Assembly (NCBI GenBank): GCA_038065775.1
Contig: JBBTQE010000027.1
Coordinates: forward strand, 1 to 22,932
Source of the DNA: JBBTQE01 sp038065775
GTDB taxonomy: Bacteria > Patescibacteriota > Patescibacteriia > Magasanikbacterales > GWA2-37-8
Length of the DNA stretch: 22,932 nt
Direction: 5' to 3'
The position numbers and the translations under genes were made by a program. Under the pieces are notes generated by a model. That model was not told where the DNA came from and did not search any database. It worked only from the letters and a program-made list of their open reading frames with translations. Shown here piece by piece: positions 20,705 through 22,932 of the stretch (within the stretch, counting starts at the first letter, position 1; the number at the start of each line of letters is the position of its first letter).

Positions 20705-21631
20705 ATGATGCGTCTAAGCGAAATACAAAATAAGGGGCTGGTGTGGATAAATGTTCCCAAGCGGGAGGAGAATGTTTTGCGCGCGATTCAGAGAAGATTT
20801 AATTTTCATGACCAAGAAATTCAGGAGTGCCTTCCAAAAATTCAAAGAACCAAGTTTGTTAAAAGGGACGGGTATTATTTTGTCGTGCTTCATTTTCCGG
20901 TATTTAACAAAAAAACAAAGCGTTTGGGCTTTACGGAAATTGATTTTTTCATCAGCGGCTCAACTTTGATAACCGTGCATGATAATTCTCTGCCCATTGT
21001 TGATATTTTTTACAAAGAATGCGCTAAAAATAGCGGTTTGAGGGAGCGATTTTTCCAAGGCACGGCCACGCACCTGTTGTTGGAGCTGTTGCGCCGTTTA
21101 TTGGATTCTGTTTTCCCGATTTTGTTGCACGTCAGCGAGGATATTGACGCCGTGGATAAAAAAATGTTTGCTGAAATTTCCGGCAGAGTGATGGCCGAAG
21201 AAATTCTGCGGTTAAAAACAAATGTGGTTAATTTCCGAAAAACCATGCAGGGGCATAAGACCGTGTTGGAAAAATTGGTTACGCACGGCGGGAGAGAGCT
21301 TGATATGTCTTCTTATCAAAATTACGTTAATACTTTGAGAGAGTATACGAATGAAATTTGGCACACGCTGGAGAGCCAAAAAGAGAGTGTGAACGCTCTG
21401 CATGAAACAAACGAGTCGCTGGTTGGTTTGCGGACAAACGAAGTGATGAGATTTTTGACCGTGATTTCGGTAGTGACTTTTCCGCTGACTTTGCTGGCGA
21501 CGCTTTTCGCGATCCGGGCGCCGGGGAATCCGTTAATAAATCAGCCGTTCGGGTTTTGGGCGATTTTGATAATCATTATTTTCGGCGCCGTGTTAATGAC
21601 CGCTGTTTTCAAAAAGAAGAAGTGGCTGTAG
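20705..21631 (+). CDS. CorA-like divalent cation transporter lacking the GMN motif
   Basis: 308 residues from ATG 20705 (MMRLSEIQNKGLVWI); the open frame reaches a TTG at 20687, but the promoter's -10 lies inside that extension. The cytoplasmic alpha/beta part (FNFHDQEIQECLPKIQRTKF, YYFVVLHFPVFNKKTKRLGF, ISGSTLITVHDNSLPIV) and the long helices with TNEVMRFLTVISVVTFPLTL are typical of CorA, which moves Mg2+ (or Co2+, Ni2+) as a membrane pentamer. Two TM helices follow (about 250-300) with a basic KKKKWL end. Between them the ion-selecting G-M-N loop is replaced: the text reads LATLFAIRAPGNPLINQPFG, with A-I-R where YGMN should be. This suggests altered ion choice or a zinc-exporter-like role. 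Ends overlapping the next gene by 23 bases. Confidence 0.85.
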   Translation: MMRLSEIQNKGLVWINVPKREENVLRAIQRRFNFHDQEIQECLPKIQRTKFVKRDGYYFVVLHFPVFNKKTKRLGFTEIDFFISGSTLITVHDNSLPIVDIFYKECAKNSGLRERFFQGTATHLLLELLRRLLDSVFPILLHVSEDIDAVDKKMFAEISGRVMAEEILRLKTNVVNFRKTMQGHKTVLEKLVTHGGRELDMSSYQNYVNTLREYTNEIWHTLESQKESVNALHETNESLVGLRTNEVMRFLTVISVVTFPLTLLATLFAIRAPGNPLINQPFGFWAILIIIIFGAVLMTAVFKKKKWL

Positions 21632-22307
21632 AATTCTCCGCGGCTTTTTTATTTTCCATGTCTTTTTGCCACATGATTTTTTGCGTTGAATAGACAACAG
21701 CTCCCAGTCCTATGATTGACGCCCAAAATATATAAGGTAGGAACATGGTAAGCGGCGCTTTGTCGTGTGAAAAAATAATGAGGATGTTTGTAATAATGAA
21801 AGCGAGCCGAATTTCGGTCGGGCCGATTTTGAAATAAGCTATGCGGAATTCGTTCGTGGCGGCAAATGAAAGATATGAATTGACCATGAACGCGCCGTAG
21901 CTGACGAGAATAAAAAATAGGGTATTAAATTTGTCGTTAAAAATAAAAGAATAGCCGATCAAAAGCGAGCAGAGAAAAATATAATCCAGGAAATGATCCA
22001 TATAGTAGCCCCAGTGCACAAGACCGGTGTTGCGAAAACGGCCCACAGCGCCATCAAAGAGGTCCGTGATATACTGCAATAAAATCATTACCGAAGTTCC
22101 CCATAACCAGTTAATATTATAATGCGCGGCCAAATACCCGAATAAGATAATAAAGGCGCACCAAACCAAAGTTGAAAGAGTGAGGTGATAGGTTTCAATC
22201 CATTTTGGAATTTTGTCAACGAATTTTTTAACAAGTTTTTGTTCAAGATTTCCAAAAAGAGACACCCCGACTTTTTTATCTCCGGCAAATTTGGTTTCTG
22301 CGGCCAT
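21609..22307 (-). CDS. CDP-alcohol phosphatidyltransferase family membrane protein
   Basis: 232 residues, start ATG 22307, with about six TM helices. The family motif D-G-x2-A-R-x8-G-x3-D-x3-D appears as DGAVGRFRNTGLVHWGYYMD followed by HFLD (residues about 86-109), but A is replaced by G and there is one extra residue between R and the next G. The four aspartates that bind the metal ions are present. Enzymes of this kind join a CDP-activated lipid with an alcohol, for example phosphatidylglycerophosphate or phosphatidylinositol-phosphate synthesis in the inner membrane; the alcohol cannot be told. The sequence GRFRNTGLVHWGYYMDHFLD is, to my knowledge, a form often met in Patescibacteria. One base separates it from the cysS stop, so they are probably one operon. 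Confidence 0.85.
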   Translation of the reverse strand: MAAETKFAGDKKVGVSLFGNLEQKLVKKFVDKIPKWIETYHLTLSTLVWCAFIILFGYLAAHYNINWLWGTSVMILLQYITDLFDGAVGRFRNTGLVHWGYYMDHFLDYIFLCSLLIGYSFIFNDKFNTLFFILVSYGAFMVNSYLSFAATNEFRIAYFKIGPTEIRLAFIITNILIIFSHDKAPLTMFLPYIFWASIIGLGAVVYSTQKIMWQKDMENKKAAENSTATSSF

Positions 22308-22308
22308 A

Positions 22309-22932
22309 TCAGTTTAATTTTATTTTCGTTTCAGCTTTCGCGTCTTCCACGGCAAATCCGGCGGCCTCAATTTCTTTCCTCAACCTGTCACTTTCGGCCC
22401 AGTTTTTTTGTTCGCGGGCGAGGTCGCGCTGTTTGGCGAGCTTCTGAATTTTTTCTGGAATTTCAATTTTTTCTTTTTTTAATTTTGCCAAGCCAAGTCC
22501 GAAGATCTCGTCAAATTTGAGCAGTTGCTTCCTTGTTATTTTTTTATCATGGATGGCCTGCCAAGTCAATGCTAGCGCGGCCGGGATGTCAAGGTCGTTG
22601 TTGATGGCGGAGAGAAATTGTTTGGACAGAGATTCCTCGTCAGCCACGCTAAGCGCGGCTTCGCTCGGAATGACAGACGCGAGTTGGTAAAAATGTTCCA
22701 GCCCGTTTTGCGCTGCCTGCAACGCCTCAAAGGAAAATGAAAGCTGTTTTCTGTAATGCGTTTGCAGCAATAAGTAGCGATAGGCGAGAGGATTGAAGTT
22801 TTTCCCGACGGCGAGTCGGGATCCCGCCTCATGGCGGGATAAAGTTTCCAAAGTTATAAAGTTGCCGGCTGATTTGGACATTTTTTTCGCGGATGAATCG
22901 TCTTGCGGCGAGGACATGATCAAAAATTCTCC
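22309..22932 (-). CDS. cysS: cysteinyl-tRNA synthetase, C-terminal part, with repeat-derived insertions (partial)
   Basis: The frame enters from the right edge, so this is the last 207 residues. It opens GENFLIMSSPQDDSSAKKMS then KSAGNFITL, containing the KMSKS loop that binds ATP, followed by PLAYRYLLLQTHYRKQLSFS, where CysS normally has LRYFLLxxHYRxPLxFS, and the helical anticodon part (FLSAINNDLDIPAALALTWQ, KKEKIEIPEKIQKLAKQRDL ARE, WAESDRLRKEIEAAGF). CysS attaches cysteine to tRNA-Cys. Two stretches are not native: SRHEAGSRLAVGK, coded by twin hairpins (22803-22840), and SVIPSEAALSVADEESLSK, coded by a palindromic repeat (22624-22675). Both keep the frame. The HIGH motif and zinc site lie outside the window. 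Next gene after one base is the phosphatidyltransferase. Confidence 0.93.
   Translation of the reverse strand, partial: GEFLIMSSPQDDSSAKKMSKSAGNFITLETLSRHEAGSRLAVGKNFNPLAYRYLLLQTHYRKQLSFSFEALQAAQNGLEHFYQLASVIPSEAALSVADEESLSKQFLSAINNDLDIPAALALTWQAIHDKKITRKQLLKFDEIFGLGLAKLKKEKIEIPEKIQKLAKQRDLAREQKNWAESDRLRKEIEAAGFAVEDAKAETKIKLN
22624..22675. repeat. palindromic repeat inside cysS, copy 7
   Basis: On the minus strand it runs from TGTCATTCCGAGCGAAGCC to GACGAGGAATCTCTGTCC, a half-length copy as in secA copy 5. The inner GCCGCGCTTAGCGTGGC can fold. In the cysS frame it encodes VIPSEAALSVADEESLS, the same frame and nearly the same peptide as in SecA. Confidence 0.88.
22803..22840. repeat. twin hairpin insertion inside cysS
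   Basis: TCCCGAC/GTCGGGA (22803-22809, 22815-22821) and directly beside it ATCCCGCC/GGCGGGAT (22821-22828, 22833-22840), both perfect. Read on the minus strand in frame they encode SRHEAGSRLAVGK between the CysS segments GNFITLETL and NPLAYRY. Confidence 0.8.

Overview
The window looks like a piece of a draft (metagenome-type) genome from a Candidate Phyla Radiation / Patescibacteria bacterium, most likely Parcubacteria-like. This rests on gene style rather than on a marker gene: a SecA with a long variable loop before the YGTNNEFGFDYLRDN motif, a membrane TraG/VirB4-like ATPase with small partners, many weak or absent Shine-Dalgarno sites, short AT-rich spacers, and several genes recognised only as conserved hypotheticals. 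A run of 10 N (6406-6415) marks a scaffold gap inside secA.

Layout. 1-1265: the end of a LamG/concanavalin-like surface protein, a two-gene AbiEii-type nucleotidyltransferase toxin-antitoxin candidate, then a second, headless copy of the LamG tail. 1269-3436: two small unknown proteins and a GT4 glycosyltransferase, separated by long palindromic repeats. 3620-9533: the Sec export block secA-secD-secF; SecD carries an unusual tandem parvulin (peptidyl-prolyl isomerase) insertion. 9645-11217: a 53-residue membrane protein coupled to an ATPase-less relative of the TraG-like protein found further on. 11225-12378 (minus): a cobalamin riboswitch with terminator, a DUF4430/transcobalamin-like exported protein and a DUF6580/ECF-S-like membrane protein, apparently a vitamin B12 uptake unit. 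12356-13228 (minus): folD. 13388-13907 (minus): one GC-rich gene of foreign appearance with its own strong promoter and ribosome binding site. 13904-20613 (minus): a Rossmann-like unknown, tRNA-Gln(CUG), a C39-like peptidase, dnaX (with a likely slippery frameshift), the TraG-like ATPase and its small partner. 20670-21631: a CorA-like transporter without the GMN motif, probably on a leaderless mRNA. 21609-22932 (minus): a CDP-alcohol phosphatidyltransferase and the 3' part of cysS.

The most striking theme is a family of roughly 50-105 bp palindromic repeats bounded by TGTCATTCCGAG...GGAATGACA. Copies lie between genes, next to start codons (secA, dnaX), supply a stop codon (1841-2140), and sit in frame inside three places of two essential genes (secA twice, cysS once), always read in the frame that gives V-I-P-S-E. 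This resembles the Rickettsia palindromic elements that add peptides to proteins. Functionally the window combines protein export and folding (SecADF plus parvulin), DNA replication (DnaX), one-carbon metabolism (FolD), envelope synthesis (glycosyltransferase, phosphatidyltransferase), B12 scavenging and a possible DNA or protein translocation ATPase. No CRISPR array, rRNA or transposase was seen, and there is no gene-free stretch above 300 bases.
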